Made by a program: the position numbers and the translations under genes. From Acorus gramineus (lineage: Eukaryota; Streptophyta; Magnoliopsida; Acorales; Acoraceae), in contig CM060850.1 of NCBI GenBank assembly GCA_030737835.1, positions 2,259,788 through 2,323,787 of the forward strand: a DNA stretch of 64,000 bases, given 5' to 3'. Shown piece by piece: positions 35,201 to 46,315 of the stretch. The notes beneath the pieces are model-generated. The model made no database searches and was not told where the DNA came from. It saw nothing but the letters and a program-made list of their open reading frames with translations. Position 1 is the stretch's first letter. Every line of letters starts with the position of its first letter.

Positions 35201-37100
35201 AGAAAAAATTGGCTTCAAAATGGTAATAAGCTTTGAAGTATTTTTTTTTGTTTTTATAACATGGAACCATATTACAATTTCACTAAAGTTATTCGATGAT
35301 TTGCAACAGCATGACCCGTATGAGGGAATCAGTTATAATGTGCAACTATTAAAAATCACATATAGATGCAAATTCACTGAATCTCTGATTGTGTGGTTGC
35401 ATAATTTTAAGTATAAAAAGATTGAGGGAAAAAGCAAGTTTTAAAAGTTTTAGGCAAATAAGCAAGCCTCGGATTTATTTTATTTTTTTTCTTTTTTTTT
35501 GTGTCTACCTGGTAGATGACCCTGGTGGGTAAAGCGCCATCACTTGTTTCACCCACATGGTAGTAAATGCCCCAGAGATGCTTTTTCCTGATGCCCGACC
35601 ACCCACAGAAGATATTGAACTTCCCATTATGCTTGAAGCAGATTGTCTTTGCTTGATCATCAGAATTTTAAAGCAACTAAGTAGGGGTAAAAATAAAACT
35701 TCAGCTAAAACAAACTTGAACTTGGTTGTTCCATATGTAAGGCCTGATGAGTTTCACCAATCCAATAAACTAGAAAAGTTGATCCTTACTCTGAACTTCT
35801 TGATGTATTAAGAAATGCATGACGTGTATCATTATAGACCCTCATTGCATCAACAACATACCTGACATAGGAAAAGATGGGTACATTCAATACATTTTTC
35901 ATAATTTATCAGATTTTGGAGGCTTAGACGATAAAACTCAGCACATGTGTTAGCAAGAACTACCCCGGGGTTGAGCCAGATGTATAAAAATACTGGACTA
36001 GGGTTGCAACAAACAGTACCAAATAAATTGCAGTGTACCTGAAAATGAAAATAAAAAAGAGGGTTAAACAAGGGAACAATACATACAAAGGTTATCCTTC
36101 ATGTGCATAAATTCTGTAGATGCAACAATTGAGACGGAACAAAGTTTAAAAAAAATGAAAGAAAAAATGCAATGTGAGTAGATCATATACAAACACAACT
36201 GAGAAAAAAAATGACAAAATCGGCAGATTAGGAAAGAAAATGAAAAAGAAAATATTTAAACTAGATGAGATTAACCATCAAAATCTGTAAGTAAGATAAA
36301 TAAACACAAAAACCATTCTCACACCATCCACAACAAGAACCCTAGTCTTCAACTCACACAAAAACAGTTAGAAAATGAACAGCAAACAGTCAGAGCACGA
36401 CATATCTGTGGCACTGTTGAAGATATTGAACAAACTGCAGATCAAAATAACACACCCTGTGGATCAGGTGAACAATTTACCCCCCAGGTGAACAATAACA
36501 CACCCTGTGGCAAAATTCAAATGCATCACAAGAATATTCAAACAAGACTATTCAAACACAAAGTAGCACAAAGAAACTCCAGCATGCCATGGCATTGTAT
36601 TTCAACCAAAACCCTAAAATTGTGAAAACCTAGAGCACAAAACCTCATAATTGCTCCTTATTTGCCCAATGTTACTAGTCTAGCATGCATAACTCCACTC
36701 AAAAGTGACACAATTTATGACTGAAATCACATCCCCGAAGCCCAATTTTCATTCCAAATCACAATCACGAATCAAAGTATTAAAAAAAAACGATGAATCA
36801 AAGCAATACCATGGCTCTTTTTGCGTCTTGCGCTGCAAGTGCTCGTCGAGGACGAACAACAACCCGATGATGACGAGGTGGACGAGAACCAGAGACGCCT
36901 TCAGGATCACTGAAGTCCTCCTATCTACAAAACCAATCCAAATCAACGAAAGAATGAAGAGAGAGAGATAGATAGAGAGATTAATCGATTCGAAATTGAA
37001 ATTGACCTGGATCGGAGAGACAGGGGAAGTGGAGGGAACATCGCTCGAGCAGAGAAGCCCAGGCGGCCGTGACGGGGCGACAGATCTCGACCATTGTCAT
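29208..37100 (-). CDS. PAT10: PAT10-like DHHC palmitoyltransferase (eleven exons, 349 aa)
   Basis: Minus-strand exons, first to last: 37007-37100, 36810-36924, 35964-36038, 35790-35861, 35509-35646, 34566-34599, 33477-33586, 32092-32178, 30224-30307, 29462-29527 and 29208-29382. They total 1050 nt in one frame with GT-AG introns. The DHHC cysteine-rich domain (about 168-215) reads CTYC...[25 protein letters not shown] is 194-197 with catalytic C197. Four membrane segments lie near 37-58, 72-92, 214-234 and 245-268. TTYE (278-281) is the TTxE motif. The C-terminus ([20 protein letters not shown] ... YTCIDI) is typical of Arabidopsis PAT10, an S-acyltransferase of Golgi and tonoplast that modifies CBL calcium sensors. 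The acceptor of exon 5 is the least certain; an alternative at 35676 gives a ten-codon longer exon. The start may be 37100 or 37094. Several introns hold transposons. Confidence 0.9.
30600..31640 (+). mobile_element. 5'-truncated LINE fragment in a PAT10-like intron
   Basis: Lies in the intron 30308-32091, antisense to the gene. Translation in shifting frames gives pieces typical of the end of a plant L1-type reverse transcriptase: [20 protein letters not shown] with a downstream SSWKRLWRL segment, then [13 protein letters not shown] and [20 protein letters not shown], the zf-RVT zinc-knuckle region. Stops and frameshifts break it, so it is a dead copy. The tail and target duplication were not resolved. 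Confidence 0.65.
32583..33199. mobile_element. TIR element rich in CGCCTAGGCG, in a PAT10-like intron
   Basis: About 617 bp in the intron 32179-33476. The left end ATAGTTGTCTGGGCGACGCC mirrors the right end TAGCCGCCCAGACAACTAT. Inside both ends are repeated GCCTAGGCGG and GGCTAGGCGG words, strongly GC-rich against an A/T-rich intron. A flanking direct repeat, ATGTTTACAT versus ATGTTTACGT, is compatible with a 7-10 bp target duplication (hAT or MULE). Non-coding. Confidence 0.75.
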
Positions 37101-37336
37101 CGAATTCGAGGCATCACGTGAGAGTCTCGATGGGGGGTAGAGATCCACGAAGAGAGAGTCGTCGCTGGAAAAAAAAAAAATCGGCGCTTTTGGTGGTCTC
37201 TCTCGATCTATCGATTCGATCGACTTCCGGATGGCGATCTTAAAGAGTTTTTGGATCCGTGACCCGAGATGCAATTCAATGTGGGTGCCTCTAATTGCAC
37301 CCCGTATTTTTTCGGTGCACACCCCTGTTAATGGAT

Positions 37337-37962
37337 GTGTGGCTCGAGTCTCTCAAAATTGTAAGTAAACTACTCTTAAATGGATTTTATTGTCAGAGAT
37401 TCATTTAGATTTTCTTAATAAGTACACCCCCCAATAAGTAAGCCCACCTAATTTTTTTAAAAAATCTTTAGTTAAGATTCTTTTAATAAGCATAACCCAT
37501 TAACCCCCATCTAAATTTATTTATTTATATATTTATTTATAAAAGAGGCGAATTATACTTGGGCATCAATATGGCCTCCATGTATGCTCAAATTGAAATT
37601 GAATAGATATATATAAATGTGGATTTCAAATATATTTTTTTGTATATGGTCGATGTAAATTTTTTTATAATTGTTTATTTTAATTTTCACCAAAAAATAA
37701 AATATATATATATATGTTTGATTGGTTAAATATTAATAAAAAAATTCATTTTTGCACGTGGAGAAGTCGAATTTGAAAGAGAGATCGAGTTTTCAGGGGA
37801 GTCGTCGAAGGGTAAGATAGGGTTTGATATGAGAGGGGCTTACTTATTGTTTAAATATGGGATTAATATATGAGGGGTTTTAAATTAAGTTATGAAAATT
37901 TGAGGAGCTTATTAATAAGAAGGGCTTACTTACAATTTTGAGGGGCTCAAATAAAATCACCC
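37337..37962. mobile_element. MULE-like element with 9-bp target duplication
   Basis: Flanked by identical TTAATGGAT at 37328-37336 and 37963-37971. Inside, CTCTCAAAATTGTAAGTAAAC near the left and GTAAGTAAGCCCTTCTTATT (minus strand, right side) form inverted ends containing CTCAAAATTGTAAGTAA. The 9-bp duplication suggests a Mutator-like non-autonomous element. The first bases of the left end are eroded relative to the right. Confidence 0.65.
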
Positions 37963-38709
37963 TTAATGGATAGAGTTTGAAAAGATCATTTATAATCGGA
38001 TATGGTGCACACCCTTTTATTTAAATGGTTCGACACATATACCGTCAATGTTGACTCACCCTTTCGATGTCAGATATGTTAAAGGTGACACAAACTAAAA
38101 TCAACCTCTGGAACGGGTTTGACATTTGGAGTGTCGAGACTGTTCTAGTGTTGAAATAGATAGTTAGTGAAATCGAAAGTTCGGTACTCCCGTCGATACA
38201 AGCGATGTCTAGTGGAATAGAATACATTGACGCAAGATTGGTCGACGCATCAACCAGTACCTTCAAACATTTTTTTTGAACGTAAAATTATATCGGCATA
38301 ATGATTATCGACAGAGTAAAATTATATCGACAGTTTCAGTGTCGTTGAGGTTGTCTAAATGTTCATTCAATTTTTGGGATCATCAAAAATAGAAGTGTCA
38401 GCATATTTGATGAACACTGACAGTGTTATTACTAGCAGCTGGAGCTCATTCTTCAGTTTTATAGATGACTCAAACATTTAAGCATTCTAAAAATAACCCA
38501 TATATACCTTTAAACATTGAAACATAGGAATGCAATACATTAAACAATATTAAACGCTGCCGAATCCATCCAAAAACGGATGGATCCATGATTGAAAAGC
38601 AGAGATTCTCTTACTGTATTCGAAACTCAGCTGATAGTCCATCACGAGATTTGTACCCAAAATAAAAAAGTTGTTTCCCGCAGCCAATGCAATCAATTAA
38701 GAACCAACC

Positions 38710-38901
38710 TGAGTCCCCGCACATACTAGTGTTGTTGTAGGGATGTCCTCCCCTCCGTGGGAGATCGTCAGTTCGATTCTTGCCCGCGCGCAAGAAGTGA
38801 AAATAACTGGTGTAGCCCTCTGGACTGTTTAGGATCCTAGTGAGTAGTGATCCGTCACTCTACGCTCTCTTTACAAGAGCCTCTCTACGCAAAAAAAAAA
38901 A
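38710..38901 (+). mobile_element. tRNA-derived SINE with perfect 15-bp target duplication
   Basis: AATTAAGAACCAACC occurs at 38695-38709 and again at 38902-38916, immediately after a 12-13 base A tail. The body of about 190 bp has a box-A-like TACTAGTGTTGTTGTAGGG and, about 30 bases on, CGTCAGTTCGATTCTTGCC matching the pol III box B (GGTTCGANNCC-like). These features define a SINE insertion. The duplication has no mismatch, which suggests a fairly recent event. Confidence 0.85.
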
Positions 38902-39039
38902 AATTAAGAACCAACCCAGTGTCTTATATACCTTCCAAAAAAAAAAAAAAAAAAACCAGTGTCTTTTATCAATATTTCATGCTTGAGAATGGAATTTGAC
39001 ATTTTTTTTTGTCTTATATTTGTTTGATAGAAAGGTCGA

Positions 39040-39150
39040 CTGGGGTGGTTACTTATACAACTAGGCCCAAGGCCTACAGACAAAGCCCACAAAAGGCTAA
39101 CATTTTTCTCATGAGCGTTGAAACACTCCATCCATTTTGCAATCCACACT
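39040..39150 (-). mobile_element. SINE copy, diverged
   Basis: On the minus strand it shares GGCTTTGTCTGTAGGCCTTG-GGCCTAGTTG and the TGGATGGAGTG segment with the copy at 39380-39487. The box B region has been replaced or deleted. Boundaries are approximate. Confidence 0.5.
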
Positions 39151-39379
39151 GTAGCCTCATACACTATAATAATTTAACATACTACGTTATCATAGTGTAT
39201 ATGGTTCTATCATATTGTATGGCTGAAATTTTTTTTCAATTTTTCAAAATAAAAAATATATAATATTGTATATCAATATATACTCCATTAGGAGAGTATA
39301 TAATTTAAAAAGAAAATGATGTGGACTACGGTTGAAACTACACAAGGAGCTAGATATATCATTTTTCTTTTCTCATTAG

Positions 39380-39487
39380 TTACATATGCAACTGGGCCTA
39401 AGGCCCACAGACAGAGCCGGGATTGAACCATGCACCTCCAACAATGGGAGGATGCACTCCAACCAACTCGTCAAGCCAGTTGTGGTA
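39380..39487 (-). mobile_element. tRNA-derived SINE copy with A and B boxes
   Basis: Read on the minus strand it has TGGCTTGACGAGTTGG (box A-like, 39464-39479) and GGTTCAATCCC (box B, 39419-39429) spaced about 35 nt apart, then a GC-rich CTGTCTGTGGGCCTTAGGCC-CAGTTG tail. The tRNA-like head TGACGAGTTGGTTGGAGTGC followed by CTCCCATTGTTGGAGG could fold as an anticodon arm, but a full cloverleaf is not present, so it is not called a tRNA gene. Confidence 0.65.
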
Positions 39488-39967
39488 CACTTGAATATGG
39501 AAATTATAAATAATAATAACCTACTTATCTCCAACAAATCATCTAGATAGTTTAACTTGTATATCCTCAAAGATAACTGACATTCGTTTAAAATTATCAT
39601 AAAACTCACATGATATATAATCTATGTGAGGTAAAATGAGTCAATTTTTCATCAGAAATTGATAAAAACTAATGAGACCCAACATTAATTGAATCTCATT
39701 CCATAACTTACCATCCCCAGAACCCCTTGTAACATTGGATGTAAGTATGGACAACAGCATCTTTAATAATTCATAGGATTTTGTTAGTGTTTTAGAACCT
39801 GGTTTTGGGTCAGTGAATGTTGCAGATCTTGAAATAAAAATATTGCCACGGTGTCATTCATGAACACGTTAATCCTCATTTTTGTGGAAACACACATCTC
39901 ATCATATAATTAATTAAGGAATCTTTGAGAGGAACAACCCATTGTTTACTCACAAGTCAGAACCTTC

Positions 39968-40592
39968 TTTTTTCTTTTTTTTTTTGGAAACCGGTAGACA
40001 ATATTGCTACCCCAATATATTTATATTGAAGTGACAAAATCATAAATTACATAAGATAAGAAAGGAGAAAGAAACCAGGGAAAAATAGGAATGAGACGAA
40101 GAAGATGCTCATAGGCAGGGAATGAATAGAAGAGATTTCTATACCCCTCGGCCCCTCTCCATAGCCGCCATGAGATTCTCTATGTAGAAACGTTGATCAC
40201 AGAACACCACCTCATTACACACTCGCCAAATCGTCTACATGCCCGTCGGAATCAATATACGAGCCAGTGAGCCACACGTGTTTGAACACTCTTGTCATCT
40301 CTCTTAGTAATCACCAAAGCGGCCTTCCACAGATCCTCCACTGAAGAAAGACCAACAGGGAAATGAATACCCAAGCTGTGCCAAACAAATACCGCCGCTA
40401 GGCACCGGCAGAATAAATGCTCGACCGATTCATCATCACCCTCACAAAGCGTGCACATGGTAGAATCCCCTACATGCCATTTTGCACAATACACCTTGGT
40501 CAGCAGCCTACCCTGATGAGCGAGCCATAGAAACATTTTTACCTTGAGCGGAATCTTGGGATACCAAATATCGAGTACCTTGGTCATAACCA
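39968..40592 (-). mobile_element. 5'-truncated LINE tail with zf-RVT domain and poly-A
   Basis: On the minus strand the sequence starts in LDIWYPKIPLKVKMFLWLAH and continues with MCTLCEGDDESVEHLFCRCL, the zf-RVT segment at the C-terminus of plant L1 ORF2 proteins. A 3' UTR follows and the element ends in an A-rich tail (T-rich at 39968-39985 on the + strand). About 140 codons are still open, but only the very end of the protein is present. Confidence 0.8.
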
Positions 40593-40792
40593 TAAATTTA
40601 AAATAGATATAAAAGATGATAATCTTAAAAAAAAAATTTAATTTTTTTGTTAATTGAAAATAAAGAATAGACACTTTTAGTCTCTTACCTACAGTCCCAT
40701 TATAACTTCGTATGTAGTCTCATATGCCTCAATTAATGTCCACCAAAATTCATTTTTGTTTAAGTGAATATATACATGCTTGAAAAAAAAAA

Positions 40793-41864
40793 GGAGAAAT
40801 TAATTAGAGGTCCATGGGAACACCTCTGTAATAACAATAGGTCCCTTAACTTTTTCTTGTTTTCTTTAGGTCCTTAAGTTAGCGGTGGTATTTTGTTTAG
40901 GTCCTTCCATCCATTCTATTTTTTTCTCTCTCTTTTACCCCTAAGTGAACATAAATTGCCTCTCTATCTCCCCCAACCTCTCTCTATCTCCCCCAAACAA
41001 CTCAACAAGATGTGAGACCACCTCCACCAACCTTCCGTTGCGCTGATCTCGACCCCAACGCAGATCGCTCCCCTCGACCTCTCCCGACCGTGTCCCGCGA
41101 GTCGTCGCCCTGTTCTATGTTATATTGTGCACGTTGTTATTCTTAATATGTACACTATTATACCTGTTATAGGTTGTGTGTGTTACATTGCATACACTGT
41201 TACGTACATTGTATACACTGTTATACCTCTTACAGATATCAGATTTTGTGTTACACTATGTATATTGTTATGTCCAATGTGTACACTATTATACTTGTTA
41301 CAAGTTATGTGTGTTACGCTCATTTTGTACATTGTTATACATACATCATGTCAGGCTCACGAACAGGGTCGCGAGAGGGAGTTGGGCTCGCGGATCGGCT
41401 CACGAGAGGGGGTAGGGCTCGCGAGATGGGGTAAAGCTCACGGACGGGTCACGAGAGGGGGTCAGACTCGCGGACGGGGTTCACAAAAGGGGGTTGGGCT
41501 CACAGACGAGGTCACGAGAAGGGGGTTGGGCTCGTGGATGGGACAAGGGAGACGATCGGGGGACGCGATCGGCGTTGGGGTCGAGATCGGCGCAATGGAG
41601 GGGTTGGTGGAGGTGGTTTCACAACTTATTGAGCTGTTTGAAGGAGAAAGGGAGAAGTTGAAGGAGATAGAGTGGCAAATGATGTTTACTTAGGGGTAAA
41701 AGAGGGAGACAAAAAATATAATGTATGAAAGTTGGATGGAAATTGGATGAAATGACCTAAACAAAATACCACCACTAACTCAGGGACATAAAGAAAACAA
41801 TAAAAAGTCAAGGGACCTATTGTTATTACAGATGTATCCCAAAGATTTCTAATTAATTTCCCCC
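40793..41864. mobile_element. Long-TIR MULE-like element carrying two minisatellites
   Basis: Ends of about 115 bp are inverted copies: left GAAATTAATTAGAGG..TGTAATAACAATAGGTCCC (40796 on) and the right end on the minus strand GAAATTAATTAGAAATC..TGTAATAACAATAGGTCCC. Both continue through TTTAGGTCC and GGTGGTATTTTGTTTAGGTC. The flanks are A-runs of nine or ten bases, compatible with a 9-bp A9 duplication. The centre has a TACACTRTTATACYTSTTA repeat with copies at 41151, 41214 and 41282, then a GC-rich GCTCACGAGAGGGGGT repeat (41350-41560). The centre is open for 188 codons but this is repeat-driven. Confidence 0.75.
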
Positions 41865-42399
41865 AAAAAAAAATTATATTTTATAAATAAATTTATATAA
41901 ATTATTATAATATATATTATTATATAAAAATATATATCTCATCACATGTATATTAAACTTAAAAAGTTAAATATACTCGGAGACTTGCTTCCTGTGTTTA
42001 AATTTTCCTTAAAGAAATATACTAATTAATCCACAAATGTATCTTAAATTAAACCAAAGGCACTCATTGAGCTGCTATTTTAAAACTTGCCCATCTGTAT
42101 TATATATACATAGGATTCCTTATGCACCAAGTAAGTGCATGTGATGATGGAAAATGATGTTGCCACCTCTGCCAACCTCAATTAGACACCCCTTTACATT
42201 ACATATATCACTTTCGACTGGTAGATAATTGAAGGGCCCAACCAGTCAAAGTAAGGTACATTCTGAAAGTCAGATGTATCACCTATAATAACTTTATATG
42301 GAAAAAAGCAATATTAATATGTGCACTCACGTGAGTATAATTAAGTCGGTCAATTATTAAAAAAAAATATGTCTCTCATTTGAATATGTATCTAAAAAT

Positions 42400-42945
42400 A
42401 CAAAAAAAATTCGTATTCAATTCATATTTATATCCTAATCAAATTATCTATTTCAATTCATATCCATATCCGAACCAAATTATCCGTACCTGAAAATTTT
42501 CGGATCGGATCAGATCAGATATAGCATATATCTGATCCGAACAATATCCGTATCCGAACTGTTATTTTATTTATATATATGTTAGAATTAATTTCAACCC
42601 TTAGATGAAAATTCAATGACTCATGATCTAGGGCAAAGCACAAATCTATTTAACCATGTTGGATGTTTATTTAATTATATTAGGATTTGTGTTTTTAAGC
42701 ATTCAATGGATACATATTTAACTGTGTTAGAACTTAAGATTTTATAAATTCTTTATATTTTAATATGGTTCGGATATTTCGGATATTATTTGAATCCGTA
42801 TCAGGATTTTTGGATCGGATATGCATATGTGTTTTGGAATATCCGTCGGATATCGGATACGGATATTTTTTCGAATATCCAATTCGAATACGGATACGGA
42901 TATGGACATATTCAATTCGTATCCATCCGATTGACAAGACTAAGT
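42400..42945. repeat. Repeat built on GGATACGGATATCC words
   Basis: ATCCGTATCCGAAC and its complement recur at 42475-42560 and 42770-42920, in inverted arrangement around a central unrelated segment (42570-42740). It looks like a TIR element with simple internal iteration. No target duplication was identified. Confidence 0.5.
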
Positions 42946-44447
42946 ATAACGTAACGTTTAATTGAGATGAGGCTCAGTCGGTAAAAATGCATAACTTTTG
43001 AAGTCAAATTTTGTCCCCTAAAAATAAAAAGGAAAAAAAATCACTGTAGCTCCCATGAAACTTGTGAAGGTAAAAAAAAAATTCATGTAAAATTGATAAA
43101 TTGCATCAAATTCCTATTTTATTAAATAATATTTATTTTAATACCTATCAAAATCAAAACTAACCAGATGTGTGGTTATTCATAACCATGCATGGTAAAT
43201 TATTGTTATACCTTTTAAAATTTTACTTCATTTCTTGAAAAAATCGATATAATTCTCTGAAAGCTTATGAAAATCGAAAAAAATCCCTTTAAATTTTAAA
43301 ATCAATCTTACTCCCTTAAATCTTTTTAAAATCACAAAAAGTCCATGTGATTATCTAAAAGTATATACTGATCTATTTAAATTTTATTAAATAAATTATA
43401 GTTATTGATCAAGACCTTATACTTTCAGTTGCTAGTAATTTTGAATTGGAAATGTATTATAAAATTTTGATTTAGTTTTAAATTATTTTCTCTGATTTTA
43501 TAATGGAGTTAATAAAGCTGTAATTTTTTTTTGTTCAATCTTTGTGATGAGATTGAGGGGGTGAAAATATTGAAAAATGATTTGATTGATCAAATGAGGT
43601 TCAATGATTTCTTTTTTTACAGTTGAGGATGACATATCAGGAGATGGGGATATGAATATATGATGTTGAAAAATGATAGTAGTATTTTCATCTTATAAAA
43701 GGACTAAATCTAATTTTATAAAATTTGTATTGACTGAATTCGATTTTAGTAAGTTTTTTTAGACTTGTATTAATATATTTTTTATTAGGAGACTAAATTC
43801 GTTAATCATATACATTTTAAGGGGACCTAAGATAATTTTTTATTTTTTCGGATTTTAAAAAGATTTATGGAAGTCAAAGAAGTTATTTTTAAGATAAAAA
43901 CACTATAAATAAATATCTTCCCCTCCCATGACATAACAGACTCGCATAATTATTGCATAAAATCAAAAAAATTGGCATTTAATACTGTTTTATGACAAAT
44001 ATGGTGAGAATTTATATGTTATAGATTGTTATTTTTATTCTCCACCAATAGCTTGACTAATCTAGTTGAAATTTGATAAAGATTTCACTTTTTTCCATCT
44101 ATTAATATAAATAAAATAAACATCCTTACATAAAAAAAATCTTAATACTGATAACAATTAGGTACATCAATTATCTCACTTATTTTGTTATATCACCACA
44201 CACACTTAAGAATAAAATTGATAGAATATTCTGAAAATATTCTATTAAGTTTGGATAGAAATTTAACTCAAGGATGATAATTGAATTTTTCTGAGTTTTT
44301 AGGACTTGTACATCTGTCCCAATTTTAGTAGGGACTTACATATGTTTTCTCATGTTTGTAGAGACTTAGATGTCTTTAACCCAAAAAAAAATTCATAATA
44401 TATACAACTTGACTAATATATTTTCAAAAAAATAGACTAATCTCTAA

Positions 44448-44975
44448 CCCCCTGTATGAGGTGTGACATTAGGTTATTCACCCCCGATAGCTATATTGGA
44501 ATAGATAACAATCCAAGTTGAATAAACAACTTTTTGTTTGATTATCTTTTTTGTTATTCTTATTGGGAAACGTAAAAATGACTTTTTTGTTGTTTGGTTC
44601 ACCTTGGATAAAGTGATGATAAATTATTGATAAAGGAATGAATAAGAGTTTATGATTTTTTAAATGACAATTATACACTGGAAATAGTTTGAGAGATATA
44701 TGATTGATTTGATAGATGTAAGTTTTTGAAATCTGTGTGAGTCTGTTAGGTGAGATAAATTTTTTAAAATGACAGAGAAGGGTATTTTTATCCATTGGCA
44801 TAGATAAGCCTTGATAAGCAATTCCACCATTTTCTAAGAATAGTTATCAGGCCTTATTCTAGCTTATCCAGACATAACTATAGGAGTTTATTCTATCAAA
44901 ACAAACAACTTTTTTTAACTATTCTCATATATTCTTCATTATTATTGCCTTATGTTCCATGCCATATAGGGGGGT
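44448..44975 (+). mobile_element. MITE with TAA duplication (CCCCCRTATGG family)
   Basis: Starts CCCCCTGTATGAGGTGTG and ends CCATGCCATATAGGGGGGT, bounded by TAA at 44445-44447 and 44976-44978. The interior CGATAGCTATATTGGAATAG pairs with TCCAGACATAACTATAGGAG. Copies lie inside 27491-28882 and, reversed, at 57393-57920. Probably Harbinger-like by its 3-bp duplication. Confidence 0.65.
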
Positions 44976-45477
44976 TAAAATTTTCAAGATGGGTTTTTTT
45001 ATGCATGTATACCTTTAAAAAATCTCATTTTGCTAAAATTCCCCTAATGGATTACTGTTTCCAACAATCCCTTTCAAAATTATTTAAATTGTTCATGAAT
45101 CACATTCTAAAAAATACTCCTACCAAACTTAAAATATTTGTACTATCCATAAATAACCCTCCTATCTTTTAAGGGTATATACAAAAAATCTAAAAAAATT
45201 GATGAAATGCTGAGTCACGGGAGGTTTGCAACCCTTCCAATGAATACAAACGCAAAACAAAAAATTGACGAGCGTTACAGTATCTAAAATATCATGATAT
45301 AATTAGTCATAAAATCTTATGTGGTATTGTGGTGTTCGGACAGAAAAATAGGAGAGGAATGGGTGGGAACAGAGGAGTACAAAAAAAAAAAAAAAAAGTG
45401 TTTGGGTAGAAAGAATAAATAGATATAACTATACAAAATAAATAAGTCAATATTGGTATTCTAGGTCCCCTAATTAG

Positions 45478-46315
45478 GACCCGTTTGGATAGAGGTATAA
45501 GTTATTCTGGGGTTTATACATATTCCAGAAATTGTTGTCTTTATCAATGGAATAAGAGATTTTGTGTTTGATTGTGTGTTCAGTTATTCTTATTGAGAAA
45601 TGTAATAATAAATGTTGGAGTGTTTGGTTAATGAAAAATAAGATGTGAATAAGGTGTAAAAAGTTGATTTGACATATGGGCCCCATTGGTGTATAAAAGG
45701 TGATGACATGTGATTTGATGTGATGATATGTGATTTGATAGATAGATCCACTTATACCAGTGGATGAATAACACAATTCCATAGGTGGACTTGAAATACA
45801 AATACCAGTTTATTCTCTCCTTATTCCACATAGCTATACCCCTTTATTCCCTCTACCCTTAGGAGTTGTTTGGCTAGAGGAATAAGGGTGGAATAGGGAG
45901 GAATAGAGGAGAATAAGAAAAAAAAAGGTGTTTTGGTAGAGGGAATAAAGGGGTATAGCTATGCGGAATAAGGAGAGAATAAACTGGTATTTGTATTCCA
46001 AGTCCCCCCATGGAATTGTGTTATTCCTCTATTGGTATAAGGGGACCCACTTATCAAATCACATGTTATCACATCAAATTATCTGTCATCACCTCTTATA
46101 CATCAATGGGCCCACATGTCAAATCAATTTTTTACACTTTATTCACATCTTATTCTTCATCAATCAAACACTCCAACCTTTATTATTACATTTCCCAACG
46201 AGAATAACTGAAAACACAACCAAACACAAAATCTCTTATTCCATTGATAAAGTCAACAATTCATGGAATAGGTATAAACCCCAAAATAGTTTATGCCTCT
46301 ATCCAAACGAACCTT
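45478..46315. mobile_element. Head-to-head MITE dimer forming a large inverted repeat
   Basis: The left copy (45478-45852) runs from GACCCGTTTGGATAGAGGTA to CCCCTTTATTCCCTCTACC. The right copy (about 45934-46315) is its near mirror image, from GGTAGAGGGAATAAAGGGG to CTCTATCCAAACGAACC. The spacer 45853-45933 carries TTTGGCTAGAGGAATAAGGG. Further partial copies flank it (45331-45475 and 46316-46580), and one lies inside 27491-28882. There is no gene: several open stretches here are the repeat read in different frames. Confidence 0.75.

Noticed and set aside
35950..35966. TAG after STPG in the PAT10-like gene as a nonsense mutation or 1-bp frameshift
   Set aside because: A GT donor directly precedes it, and an exon at 35790-35861 restores the family sequence GYVVDAMR in frame, so normal splicing explains it.
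38916..38970. Second retroposon bounded by CCAGTGTCTT repeats around an A18 run
   Set aside because: CCAGTGTCTT does flank ATATACCTTCC plus the A-run, but the enclosed unique sequence is only 11 bases, too little to identify as an insertion.
39419..39479. A functional tRNA gene on the minus strand
   Set aside because: A and B boxes are present, but no complete cloverleaf with a matched acceptor stem could be drawn, and the sequence continues into a SINE body shared with another copy.
40252..40674. 140-codon minus-strand frame as a host gene
   Set aside because: The protein is the zf-RVT end of a LINE ORF2 with a poly-A tail downstream; it is a transposon remnant, not a host gene.
41127..41693. 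188-codon open frame on the plus strand
   Set aside because: It follows tandem repeats (TACACTGTTATAC and CACGAGAGGGGGT units) inside a TIR element. Other frames over the same repeats are also open and no protein family is recognisable.
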